From NCBI RefSeq assembly GCF_001512285.1, contig NZ_LNUV01000006.1, positions 272,058 to 336,057 of the forward strand: a stretch of 64,000 nucleotides of DNA, read 5' to 3'. A model generated the notes under the pieces. That model was not told the origin of the DNA, searched no databases, and was given only the letters and a program-made list of their open reading frames with translations. This stretch comes from Arthrobacter sp. EpRS71 (GTDB lineage Bacteria; Actinomycetota; Actinomycetes; Actinomycetales; Micrococcaceae). Made by a program: the position numbers and the translations under genes. Positions within the stretch are counted from its first letter, which is position 1; every line of letters starts with the position of its first letter. This document shows, piece after piece, positions 31,793 to 40,503 of this stretch.

Positions 31793-32707
31793 GTGAACCT
31801 TCGCCACTCCGCCCTTGCTCTTGCAGTCGCTGTCCTGTGGGGCATCAACTTCGTCGCCATTGACCTCGGCCTGCACACCAACGGCAGGGAAGTCCCGCCG
31901 CTGCTCTTCGTCGCCATGCGCTTCCTGCTGGTGGTGTTTCCCTTCATCCTGTTCATCCGCAAACCCGAGGTGGGCTGGAAGGCGATTATCGGCGTCGGGC
32001 TCTTCATGAGTGCCGGCCAATTCGGTCTCCTGTATTTGGGCATGGCCCTCGGGATGCCTGCGGGATTGGCATCGTTGGTCCTGCAGGCGCAGGTTCTGTT
32101 CACCATTGTGATTGCAGCGAGAGTCCTCGGTGAACGGCCGAGCCGCCGCCAAATGGCCGGGGTGGTGCTGGGCGTTGCCGGCCTGGCAGTGGTGGCGTTG
32201 GGTCGCAGTGCCGTGGCCCCTGTTCTTCCGCTCATGATCGTCCTGGCCGCAGCGTTGTCCTGGGCGGTAGGCAATGTGGTGGCCCGGCACTCCAAAGCCG
32301 CCTCCGGCCTGGGCCTGGTGGTGTGGTCCGGTGCGGTGGTTCCGGTCCCGTTGGCAGGTTTGTCGCTGATGGTGGACGGGCCGGACACCGTGTGGGCCAC
32401 CCTCAGCGACCTGCAGCCGGCCACCATCCTGAGCGCCATCTACACGGCCGTGTTCGCGTCCCTGATTGGCTACGGCATCTGGAACCGGCTGTTGTCGCTG
32501 TACCCGAGTTCCGACGTCGTGCCCTTCACGCTCCTGGTCCCGGTGGTGGGGATGACGGCGGCCTGGCTGGTCCTTAACGAGATTCCCACGCTGACTGAAA
32601 TTCTTGGCGGACTGATCCTGCTCTTGGGAGTTGCCACCGCAGTGCTCGGGGCCGGACGCACAGTCCGTCCCCAAACTCCCGTTGTGAGGCCCGCTCTGCG
32701 CCTCTAA
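31793..32707 (+). CDS. EamA/DMT-family transporter, C-terminus made from a repeat arm
   Basis: 304 residues from a GTG at 31793; an ATG at 31742 would add 17 but leaves almost no promoter space. Ten membrane helices in two EamA halves (ALAVAVLWGINFVAIDLGL first; LIGYGIWNRLL late) suggest an exporter of amino acids or metabolites, like the RhtA/YdcZ-type drug-metabolite group. The last codons (VVRPALRL-stop) are written by the first arm of a 61-bp hairpin repeat (32681-32700), so the tail was acquired from the repeat. Confidence 0.88.
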   Translation: MNLRHSALALAVAVLWGINFVAIDLGLHTNGREVPPLLFVAMRFLLVVFPFILFIRKPEVGWKAIIGVGLFMSAGQFGLLYLGMALGMPAGLASLVLQAQVLFTIVIAARVLGERPSRRQMAGVVLGVAGLAVVALGRSAVAPVLPLMIVLAAALSWAVGNVVARHSKAASGLGLVVWSGAVVPVPLAGLSLMVDGPDTVWATLSDLQPATILSAIYTAVFASLIGYGIWNRLLSLYPSSDVVPFTLLVPVVGMTAAWLVLNEIPTLTEILGGLILLLGVATAVLGAGRTVRPQTPVVRPALRL

Positions 32708-32741
32708 ATCCCCCAAAAGCACGCAGAGCAGGCCCCACAAC
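32681..32741. repeat. 61-bp hairpin repeat, copy A
   Basis: Arms GTTGTGAGGCCCGCTCTGCG (32681-32700) and CGCAGAGCAGGCCCCACAAC (32722-32741) flank a 21-bp loop. Both pairing differences become G-U on the minus strand. It lies between convergent genes and includes the EamA stop codon. Confidence 0.9.
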
Positions 32742-32765
32742 GCGGATCCGGCAAGGCCAAGAGAG

Positions 32766-34244
32766 TCAGCGCAGCGAGAAGATGGTCCTGTGCCAGTCCT
32801 TTTCGGTGACGTCCTCCACCTCGAACATCACGTGCTTGACCTGCGTGTACTCCTCAAACGAGTAGGCAGACATGTCCTTACCGAAGCCGGATTGCTTGAA
32901 GCCTCCGTGGGGCATCTCGGAAATGATCGGAATGTGGTCGTTGACCCAGACGCAGCCGGCCTTGATCTCGCGGGTAGCCCGCAGAGCCCGCTGGAGGTTG
33001 GTGGTCCAGGCGGAGGCGGCCAGCCCGTAGACGGTGTCGTTGGCCAGATGGATGGCTTCGTCGTCGGTGTCGAAGGGAAGGACTACTAGAACGGGGCCAA
33101 AGACTTCGTCCTTGACGATTTCCGAGTCCGGAGCCGCATTAATCACCAGTGTGGGCCGGTAGAAGGCGCCGTTTTCCAAACCACCTTCCGTTGGAGCGTA
33201 ACCGCCCGCCACGATCTTGCTGTATCCGCGGGCGCGCTCCACCATTGCCGCCACATGGTCCCGCTGCTTGAAGGAAACCAAGGGGCCGAGGTCCGCGTGG
33301 GTGTCCGCGGGGGCGCCAAGGACAATTCCCTCAAAGCGGGAGGCCACTTTCGCGACGAATTCCTCGTACACGCTGCGGTGCACAATGGCCCGTGTGGCAG
33401 CGGTGCAATCCTGGCCGGTGTTGATCAGTGAGCCGGCCACCGCGCCATGCACGGCAGCGTCCAGATTGGCGTCGTCGAACACCACGAAGGGTGCCTTGCC
33501 GCCCAACTCAAGGTGCACCCGCTTGGCGTTGACGGCAGCAGCTTCCAGCACGGTGCGTCCAACGGCAGTGGAGCCCGTGAAGGAGACCATGTCCACGTCC
33601 GGGTGCCGCATAAGTGCTGCCCCCACGGTGGCGCCGTCGCCCACCACCACGTTCACCACGCCGTCGGGCAGTCCCGCATCACTGAGCGCCTGCGCGAACA
33701 TCAAGGACGTGAGCGGGGTGATCTCGGCGGGCTTGAGAACTATGGTGTTGCCGGCCGCGATGGCTGGAAGGACCTTCCACGCCGCCATTTGCAGCGGGTA
33801 GTTCCAGGGGGCGATGGACCCCACCACACCTATGGATTCCCGGCGGATGGAGGAGGTGTGCTGAGGCGAATACTCCGCGGTGGCCTTGCCTTCGAGGTGT
33901 CGTGAAGCTCCTGCGAAGAAGTCGATGTTGTCGATGGTCCCGGGGACGTCGAACTCCCTGGCCAGGCGAAGGGGTTTGCCCGTCTGCGAACTCTCAACCC
34001 GGGCGAATTCGTCGGCGCGGTCTTCCATGATGCGGGCGAATTTTTGCAGGATGCCGGCGCGTTCTCCCGGGGCTGTCCGGGACCAGCCAGGGTAGGCGCT
34101 GCGAGCGGCTGCCACCGCCGACTCCAGGTCCTCCAGTGAAGCGAGTCCCACTGTTTCCACCACCTCCGAGGTGGCCGGGTTGATGACGTTGAGGCTGTTT
34201 CCGGAGGTGCCGGAGAGCAGTTTTCCGTTAATGAACTGGTGCAT
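32766..34244 (-). CDS. NAD-dependent aldehyde dehydrogenase
   Basis: 492 residues from an ATG at 34244 after CAGGGAAAG. The NAD/catalytic features are PWNYPLQMAAWKVLPA, VSFTGSTAVGR, LELGGKAPFVVFDD (general base Glu) and the catalytic Cys in NTGQDCTAATRA. Closest in style to gamma-aminobutyraldehyde/betaine aldehyde dehydrogenases (WVNDHIPIISEMPHGG). With the nearby amine oxidase it could oxidise an aldehyde made from an amine. A longer frame upstream is rejected. Confidence 0.92.
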   Translation of the reverse strand: MHQFINGKLLSGTSGNSLNVINPATSEVVETVGLASLEDLESAVAAARSAYPGWSRTAPGERAGILQKFARIMEDRADEFARVESSQTGKPLRLAREFDVPGTIDNIDFFAGASRHLEGKATAEYSPQHTSSIRRESIGVVGSIAPWNYPLQMAAWKVLPAIAAGNTIVLKPAEITPLTSLMFAQALSDAGLPDGVVNVVVGDGATVGAALMRHPDVDMVSFTGSTAVGRTVLEAAAVNAKRVHLELGGKAPFVVFDDANLDAAVHGAVAGSLINTGQDCTAATRAIVHRSVYEEFVAKVASRFEGIVLGAPADTHADLGPLVSFKQRDHVAAMVERARGYSKIVAGGYAPTEGGLENGAFYRPTLVINAAPDSEIVKDEVFGPVLVVLPFDTDDEAIHLANDTVYGLAASAWTTNLQRALRATREIKAGCVWVNDHIPIISEMPHGGFKQSGFGKDMSAYSFEEYTQVKHVMFEVEDVTEKDWHRTIFSLR

Positions 34245-34356
34245 GAGGGTACCGTGCTTTCCCTGCCGGGCGTCGCTGTCCGGGCAGTGCTGAATGAACG
34301 ACGCCGGGTGGTGGCGTTCGTGCGGGGGTGGGGGGCGTTGCTGGTCAAGCGGCCGG

Positions 34357-35055
34357 TCAGGCCTGCTTGCTGCTTTCCCGTTCGGCGCTGTCCAGGATGG
34401 CAGCAAGACCGGCCTGGAATGCTTTGAGGGAGTCGAGGTTTTGCAGTGCTGCGTGGTGCTTTTCAAGCAGCGGGTGCCCGGTGATGCGTGTGAAAACCCT
34501 GGGGTTGAGCCAGGGGTCGTGGCCCTCGGAATCCGGGAGCCGCTGGATTTCCACTGCTATTCCGGCGCCGAGTGCAAGGGTGTAGCTTTCCAAGGCCGCG
34601 TAGTAGTGCACCACGCGATCCTCTGCCAGCCCGGCGTCGGTGAGGCATTGCAGAACGAACTCGATCGCCTTCAACTCGCCGGGGCCGTAGGTGTCCGTGG
34701 CGAACGATTCGCTCCCCAACGATGGATGCTGCATGAAGGCTTTGAGGAGTTGGTCGAGGTACGCCTCCAGCCGGGCACGCCAGTGGTGATCCCGTGCGGT
34801 GGCCAGTGTGCGCTCCACGGACATCATGAACAGTTGGTCCAGTGCTGCCCTGACAATCGCGTCCCGGTTCCGGAAGTGACGGTAGACGGCGGTGGCGTCC
34901 ACCTCGAGTTCCTGTCCCAGCCGGCGGACTGTTAGCCGTTCCCCGAGTTCCAGGCTCGAAATCCGCAGGACGGCGTCAATGATGGTGACAGGGTCCAGGC
35001 GCGTACGGCGGTCCGTCGACTGTGCTGGCTGCACCATCAGTTGTCCGCCTTCCAT
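34357..35055 (-). CDS. TetR-family regulator
   Basis: 232 residues. The N-terminal HTH is RLGQELEVDATAVYRHFRNR (about residues 45-64). The C-terminal domain is of the TetR_C_33-like helical type. It lies upstream of the aldehyde dehydrogenase on the same strand and divergent from the amidohydrolase/Dpp operon, with an operator-like palindrome between. Likely regulates both. Confidence 0.9.
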   Translation of the reverse strand: MEGGQLMVQPAQSTDRRTRLDPVTIIDAVLRISSLELGERLTVRRLGQELEVDATAVYRHFRNRDAIVRAALDQLFMMSVERTLATARDHHWRARLEAYLDQLLKAFMQHPSLGSESFATDTYGPGELKAIEFVLQCLTDAGLAEDRVVHYYAALESYTLALGAGIAVEIQRLPDSEGHDPWLNPRVFTRITGHPLLEKHHAALQNLDSLKAFQAGLAAILDSAERESSKQA

Positions 35056-35155
35056 GCGATCCCCGGTTGAATATCAACCTACATGATTCATGGCCTCCTC
35101 CTTTCACGTTCACGTCAACTTTCCAGGTCCAGTCAAAGTCTTTGTCAGCATTGAT

Positions 35156-35193
35156 GTCAACACTGTTGACTTTAATGTGATCCGGCTCATAGT
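35156..35193 (+). promoter_or_regulatory. Promoter and operator of the amidohydrolase operon
   Basis: A perfect inverted repeat GTCAAC-ACT-GTTGAC lies at 35156-35170 and overlaps a -35 box TTGACT (35166-35171). After 16 bp a -10 box CATAGT is at 35188-35193. The start codon is 41 bp further. The divergent TetR is the likely binder. Confidence 0.55.
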
Positions 35194-35233
35194 GTGTCTC
35201 GCAGAGTTGAATTTCCCTCGAAAGGACTCCACC

Positions 35234-36931
35234 GTGCACGCAGAGATTTTGTTTGAGAACGGGTGGGTATACACCGGCAACGACGCCGGACCCCTCCGCG
35301 CAAACCTGGCACTAGCCGAAGGCCGGATTATCGCCGTCGGAACACCCGAGAACGTCAACGGAACTGTCACCCCGGAGACCCGCAGAGTGGATCTGCAGGG
35401 TCAACTGGTGGTACCCGGCTTCCAGGACGCCCACATCCACCCCATCTTCGCCGGGATCGAGTTGCTGCAGTGTGACCTGACGGAGACCACCAGCGCAGAG
35501 GAAGCGGTGGCACGTGTTGCCCGCTACGCGGCGGAAAACCCTGACGAACCCTGGATCCTGGGCGCCGGATGGTCCATGGACTTCTTCACCGGAGGCACTC
35601 CCACGCGTGACCTGCTGGACGCCGTGGTGCCGGACCGGCCCGTTTACCTCATCAACCGGGACCACCACGGGGCATGGGCCAACACCGCAGCTTTTGCGGC
35701 CGCGGGGATCAGTGCGGAAACGCCTGACCCGGAGGGTGGACGGCTGGAACGCGAAGAGGACGGGACACCGGCGGGCACAGTTCATGAGGGTGCCATGGAC
35801 CTCTTCACTGCGGCCAAACCGGCAGTGCCTTACGAGTTGGCGTACCAGGGCCTGCTCGCGTCCCAGAAACTGCTCCTGGCGCAGGGCATTACTGCCTGGC
35901 AGGACGCCTGGGTTCCCATCCCGGAGGGCGAACATGCCGATCACTTGGACGTCTACATGAACGCGGCCAAAGCAGGAGACCTCAAAGCCCGGGTCACCGC
36001 ATGTCAGTGGTGGGACCGCACGGCCGGGATGGGCCAGCTGGACGCGATCGTGGAACGCCGGGATAGGACCGCCAGCACTTTCGATCACCTTCAGCTCAAC
36101 GCCAACACCGTCAAAGTCATGGTGGATGGTGTGGCCGAGAACTACACAGCCGCCATGCACCACGTCTACCTCGATCACCATGGACACCACACGGACAACC
36201 GGGGCATCGAGTTCTTCGAACCGGATGAGCTGAAGGAATTCGTCACTGCCATTGACGCATCCGGCATGCAGGTTCACTTTCACGCACTGGGAGACCGCGC
36301 CGTGACTGACGCCTTGGACGCGCTCGAGGCAGCGCGGAACAGCAACGGGCCCAACGATCACCGACACCACCTGGCCCACCTGCAGATGGTCCGCAGCGAG
36401 GACGTTCCCCGTTTTGCCGGATTGAATGCTGCGGCCAACATGCAGGCTCTCTGGGCCTGCCACGAAGAACAGATGGATACCCTGACCCTGCCGTTCCTTG
36501 AGCCCGGCGTCGAGGAAAGGCACTACCCCTTCGGCGAACTGGCGGCGGCCGGCGCCCGCTTGGTGGCAGGAAGCGACTGGCCGGTCTCCACGGCAGACCC
36601 CATCGCGGCCATCCACGTCGCAGTCAACCGCGCAGCACCGGAGGAGGACCTGCCCCCGCTCGGTCCTGAATCACAAAAGCTCAGCCTCAAGCAGATCCTG
36701 GATGCCTACACTCATGGCTCCGCCTGGATCAACCATCTGGACGCTGAAACGGGCACGTTGGAGCCGGGAAAACTCGCAGACCTTGCCGTGCTGGACCTGA
36801 ACGTCTTTGACCTCCCGGCCGAGGAACTACACCGTGCGGTGGTGACGCAGACGTGGATTGGGGGCGAATGCGTTTACGACCGCGCAACAGCCCGGGACCA
36901 GCACGTCCAGCCCGCGCCGGTGATGCCATGA
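35234..36931 (+). CDS. Amidohydrolase of the YtcJ group
   Basis: 565 residues from a GTG at 35234 after GAAAGGA; an upstream ATG would cover the promoter. The metal motif DAHIHP opens the TIM barrel. HFHALGDRAV and AGSDWPVSTADP are later metal-ligand segments. The first 50 and last 50 residues form the composite beta domain (DLQGQLVVPGFQDAH; LEPGKLADLAVLDLN). It hydrolyses an amide or related C-N bond. It overlaps the next gene by ATGA, so substrate import and hydrolysis are co-expressed. Confidence 0.9.
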   Translation: MHAEILFENGWVYTGNDAGPLRANLALAEGRIIAVGTPENVNGTVTPETRRVDLQGQLVVPGFQDAHIHPIFAGIELLQCDLTETTSAEEAVARVARYAAENPDEPWILGAGWSMDFFTGGTPTRDLLDAVVPDRPVYLINRDHHGAWANTAAFAAAGISAETPDPEGGRLEREEDGTPAGTVHEGAMDLFTAAKPAVPYELAYQGLLASQKLLLAQGITAWQDAWVPIPEGEHADHLDVYMNAAKAGDLKARVTACQWWDRTAGMGQLDAIVERRDRTASTFDHLQLNANTVKVMVDGVAENYTAAMHHVYLDHHGHHTDNRGIEFFEPDELKEFVTAIDASGMQVHFHALGDRAVTDALDALEAARNSNGPNDHRHHLAHLQMVRSEDVPRFAGLNAAANMQALWACHEEQMDTLTLPFLEPGVEERHYPFGELAAAGARLVAGSDWPVSTADPIAAIHVAVNRAAPEEDLPPLGPESQKLSLKQILDAYTHGSAWINHLDAETGTLEPGKLADLAVLDLNVFDLPAEELHRAVVTQTWIGGECVYDRATARDQHVQPAPVMP

Positions 36932-38625
36932 AACCGCCAACAGCGCCCCTGCCTGCGAAAGGTGCCGTGCGCTCCAAACAGCGGACGACGCCGTCGCGCA
37001 TCACCGCGGTGGGTGTCGCCGCCGTCGTGGCCGGCTTGGTCCTGGGCGGCTGTGGCGTCCGGCCCGCCAGCGTGACGGACGCCGCGGACGGAGCCAAGTT
37101 CACCATGTCCGACTCCACTCCGGCCCCAAGCAAAGAGATCGATAACTTCAACTGGGCCATGTACGCGGAGCCGTTCTCCCTGGATTACGCGTACGCCTTC
37201 GACTACCCGGACAACACTGTCCTGTCCAATGTGTGTGAGTCGCTGTTCCGTTGGAACGCGGACCTCTCCACGTCGCCGGGCCTGGCCACCCGCGTGGAGA
37301 ATCCGGATCCGTTGACGTGGGTTTACACCATCCGGCAGGGCGTGAAGTTTCACGACGGCAGCGAGATGACGGCGGACGATGTTGTGGCCTCCCTGAGCCG
37401 CCACGTGGACCCCGAAGTGGGCTCCTTCTGGGCCTCTGCCTACCAGAACGTGGAGTCCATCGAGAAGACCGGCGACTACCAGGTCACGGTGACCACCACC
37501 AAGCCGGATTACGTGTTCAACGCGTCCTTGGTGGGTGCCACTGGCGTGGTGGAGTCCGCCAAAACGCTGGCAGCGGCGGGCAAGGATTACGGCAACTCAA
37601 GCACCGGGGTGAACTGCACCGGCCCCTTCGCGTTCGGGCAATGGGAAGCCGGGGAAAGCATCACCCTCAAACGGTTCGAGGACTACTGGGACCCGGAACT
37701 CAAAGCCAGATCAGCCCAGGTCACGTTCAAGATGCTGCCCGATGCCACGTCCCGGATCAACGCGTTCCAGACCGGCGAAATAGACGGTGGCTTCGCGATC
37801 CCGTCCAATGCCATGGACATCCTGAAGGCCAACAAAGACGCCGGGTCGCTGTACTTCGGCGAGGATACGTCGGTGCAAAGCATGGTCTTCACCAACCTCG
37901 CCGGCACGTTCAAGGACGTCCGGGTCCGCAAGGCGTTGATGCTGGCCATCAATCGTGAAGCCTTGATCAAGGCGGCCGAGCAGGGCTATGCGAAGAAAAC
38001 GGACGCGTTGACCACTCGAAGCGTGTGGAAGGACGTACCGTCCCAGACTGCGGACGAGGCTTTCGGCGGACTCCTCTCAACGCCCTATGACCTGGAAGAA
38101 GCGAAGAAACTCATCAAGGAAGCAGGGGCCGAGGGCAGCAAGTTCGTGTTCGCCACCGCCTCACTGAACGCAGCATTCGACATCACGGCCCGGGCCATTG
38201 CCTCCGCGGCCAAGGAGATCGGCCTGGACCCTGAAATCCAGACCATGTCCAACGACAAATACACCACCCTCTTCTCCGACCCCGAGGCCCGCAGGAACGT
38301 GGACCTTCTGGTGACGTCCTGGTACCTCTCCAGCACCGAGCCCCTGGAAATGTACAGCGTGCTGCGCACCGGCGATTTCAGCAACTACGGCGGCTGGAGC
38401 AACCCGGAATTCGATGACCTGGTCAACACCGCGTACACCGTGCAGGACCCGGACGCGCGGGGCAAGCTCACGGGCCAGGCCGCCAAGCTGGCCGCCGATG
38501 ACGTGGTGTGGGGCCCCCTCTATGAGACCGTCACGTCCATGTGGCTGGGTAAGCGCATCACCGGGGCGGACCCGTCCATCAACTACATGTACTTCCCGTG
38601 GGCAGCCCAGATAGGAGGTCGCTGA
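36928..38625 (+). CDS. Dpp/Opp-type solute-binding lipoprotein
   Basis: 565 residues. The signal peptide ends in LVLGGC (lipobox Cys at about residue 37). The family segments are SLDYAYAFDYPDNTVLSNVC, TWVYTIRQGVKFHDGSEMTA and FTNLAGTFKDVRVRKALMLA. It binds a peptide-like or opine-like substrate outside the membrane and hands it to the permeases encoded next. Start ATG overlaps the amidohydrolase stop. Confidence 0.92.
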   Translation: MKPPTAPLPAKGAVRSKQRTTPSRITAVGVAAVVAGLVLGGCGVRPASVTDAADGAKFTMSDSTPAPSKEIDNFNWAMYAEPFSLDYAYAFDYPDNTVLSNVCESLFRWNADLSTSPGLATRVENPDPLTWVYTIRQGVKFHDGSEMTADDVVASLSRHVDPEVGSFWASAYQNVESIEKTGDYQVTVTTTKPDYVFNASLVGATGVVESAKTLAAAGKDYGNSSTGVNCTGPFAFGQWEAGESITLKRFEDYWDPELKARSAQVTFKMLPDATSRINAFQTGEIDGGFAIPSNAMDILKANKDAGSLYFGEDTSVQSMVFTNLAGTFKDVRVRKALMLAINREALIKAAEQGYAKKTDALTTRSVWKDVPSQTADEAFGGLLSTPYDLEEAKKLIKEAGAEGSKFVFATASLNAAFDITARAIASAAKEIGLDPEIQTMSNDKYTTLFSDPEARRNVDLLVTSWYLSSTEPLEMYSVLRTGDFSNYGGWSNPEFDDLVNTAYTVQDPDARGKLTGQAAKLAADDVVWGPLYETVTSMWLGKRITGADPSINYMYFPWAAQIGGR

Positions 38626-38626
38626 C

Positions 38627-39649
38627 ATGACCGCCACCGATCACGTACAAGCGCCGGCCCCGGCTGCCCCCACCCGCAAACGTGCCAGAGACAGGGTTCG
38701 TCCCGTTCTCTTCATCGCCAAGAAGGTTCTGTCCTTAGTGGCCACCCTCTTCGTTGCCTCATTGGCCGTGTTCTTCTCACGCTTCCTGGTTCCCGGCGAT
38801 CCCGCACGGTTCCTGCTGAGGGGACGCAGCCCCAAGCCTGAGGCGCTCGAAGAGATCACCCGGCAGTTCGGCCTGGATAAACCGGCCTGGGAACAGTACC
38901 TGAACTGGCTCGGGGGCATTCTCCACGGGGATTGGGGCCGCTCGCTGACCTACCGCCAGGACGTCTCGGACGTCCTGCTCGGACGGCTGCCCACCACACT
39001 GCAGCTCGTGGCGCTCGCCGCAGTTTTCATCACTGTCCTGGGCCTGTTTGCCGGCATCGTGGCCAGCCTGAACAAAGGCTTCGGTGACCGCTTCATCCTC
39101 ATCACCCTCACCGCCGCCGGTGCCGTTCCGCCGTTTGTGGCAGCCATCGCCTTGGTAGCGCTCTTCTCCGTGGGCTTGGGCTGGTTCCCCTCTTTTGGAA
39201 GCGGCGACGGCGGATGGGACCGGATCTGGCATCTCACCCTCCCGGCACTCGCCTTGGGCATCACCTACATCGCCATGGTGGCCAGAGTGACCCGTTCCTC
39301 CATGAACGAGCAACTGCTCCGCGAACACGTTGAGGTAGCCACCAGCCGCGGCCTCACCCGTGGATCCGTGGTGGCACGCCACGTCCTGCGCAATGCCATG
39401 GGACCCATCCTGACCGTGAGCGGCGTCCTGGTGGCCGGACTTCTGGTCTCCAGCGCCATCATCGAGCGGACCTTTGGCCTCTCCGGCATCGGGCAACTCC
39501 TGGTGCAGTCCATCGACAGGCTGGACTTCGGTGTTGTCCAAGCGATCGTCATGGTGGTGGTTGCAGCCTTCGTCCTGGTCAACACCGTGGTGGACCTTGT
39601 CCAACCCCTCATTGATCCGCGGATCGCGGCCGGAACGGAGTCCCGATGA
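38627..39649 (+). CDS. Dpp/Opp-type ABC permease (DppB-like)
   Basis: 340 residues. The N-terminal helix (VLSLVATLFVASLAVFFSRF) is followed by five more membrane segments. The ATPase-contact loop is VATSRGLTRGSVVARHVLRNA (spaced EAA-type), near residue 245. It makes the membrane channel with the next gene product and is 1 bp from the binding-protein stop. Confidence 0.92.
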   Translation: MTATDHVQAPAPAAPTRKRARDRVRPVLFIAKKVLSLVATLFVASLAVFFSRFLVPGDPARFLLRGRSPKPEALEEITRQFGLDKPAWEQYLNWLGGILHGDWGRSLTYRQDVSDVLLGRLPTTLQLVALAAVFITVLGLFAGIVASLNKGFGDRFILITLTAAGAVPPFVAAIALVALFSVGLGWFPSFGSGDGGWDRIWHLTLPALALGITYIAMVARVTRSSMNEQLLREHVEVATSRGLTRGSVVARHVLRNAMGPILTVSGVLVAGLLVSSAIIERTFGLSGIGQLLVQSIDRLDFGVVQAIVMVVVAAFVLVNTVVDLVQPLIDPRIAAGTESR

Positions 39650-40503
39650 CGTTAGCCATCCACCTGCCACAGGCGGGGCTTCGCCGTTACGGCAGCCTCT
39701 TGTCACCCATGGCGTGGGGCGCGCTCGCCGTTGCCGCCGTCGTCGTACTTCTTTCACTTTTCGCCCCGGTCCTGGCGCCGTACGACCCCGACTACGTGGA
39801 CCTCAACAACGTTCTCGCCGGTCCCGGTGGACAGCACCTGCTGGGGACCGACGCTCTGGGCCGTGATCTCCTCAGCCGGCTGATGCACGGCGGGCGGACC
39901 TCGCTGTTGGGGCCCACCATCGTGGTGATCGGATCCACCGTTCTGGGCCTGCTGCTAGGACTGGTGGCCGGCTGGTCCGAGGGCTGGCTGGGCAAGGTTT
40001 TGGGCCGTCTTTTCGATCTTCTCTTTGCTTTTCCCGCGCTGCTCATGGCCATGCTTGCCATCGCCTTGTTCGGTAAAGGGCTCTTTGCACCCATCCTGGC
40101 CATGACCATCGCGTACGTTCCTTACGTTGCCAGGCTGGCGCAGTCCTTGGTGGTGGCTGAGCGCAGCAGGCCGTACGTTCAGGCGTACCGGGTGCTCGGA
40201 TTCCGGACGCCCTGGGTGGTGCTGGGACGGGTTCTCCCCAACCTGATCCCCACTGTTGGCGCACAGTCAACACTGAACTTCGGCTATGTGCTGGCCGACC
40301 TTGCGGCGCTCTCCTTCATTGGGCTCGGCGTGCAACCGCCCACCAGCGACTGGGGCGCCATGATCGAGGAATCCCGGGGCGCCCTGCTGGGCGGCCACAT
40401 CCTCCCCGCCTTCTGGCCCGCGTTGGTGGTGGTCCTGGTGGTGGTTGCCGTCAACGTCATCGGCGAGGAACTCTCAGACCGCATCGGAGGAAAACTTTCA
40501 TGA
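39646..40503 (+). CDS. Dpp/Opp-type ABC permease (DppC-like)
   Basis: 285 residues with six membrane helices. The typical opening is LAPYDPDYVDLNNVLAGPGG and HLLGTDALGRDLLSRLMHGG. The EAA loop is AYRVLGFRTPWVVLGRVLPN. Start and stop overlap the genes on both sides by ATGA, so the subunits are made together. Confidence 0.92.
   Translation: MTLAIHLPQAGLRRYGSLLSPMAWGALAVAAVVVLLSLFAPVLAPYDPDYVDLNNVLAGPGGQHLLGTDALGRDLLSRLMHGGRTSLLGPTIVVIGSTVLGLLLGLVAGWSEGWLGKVLGRLFDLLFAFPALLMAMLAIALFGKGLFAPILAMTIAYVPYVARLAQSLVVAERSRPYVQAYRVLGFRTPWVVLGRVLPNLIPTVGAQSTLNFGYVLADLAALSFIGLGVQPPTSDWGAMIEESRGALLGGHILPAFWPALVVVLVVVAVNVIGEELSDRIGGKLS

Noticed and set aside
34245..34466. N-terminal extension of the aldehyde dehydrogenase
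   Set aside because: The family starts near MHQFING, a ribosome site precedes 34244, and the extension would overlap the TetR gene and is His/Pro-rich junk-like.
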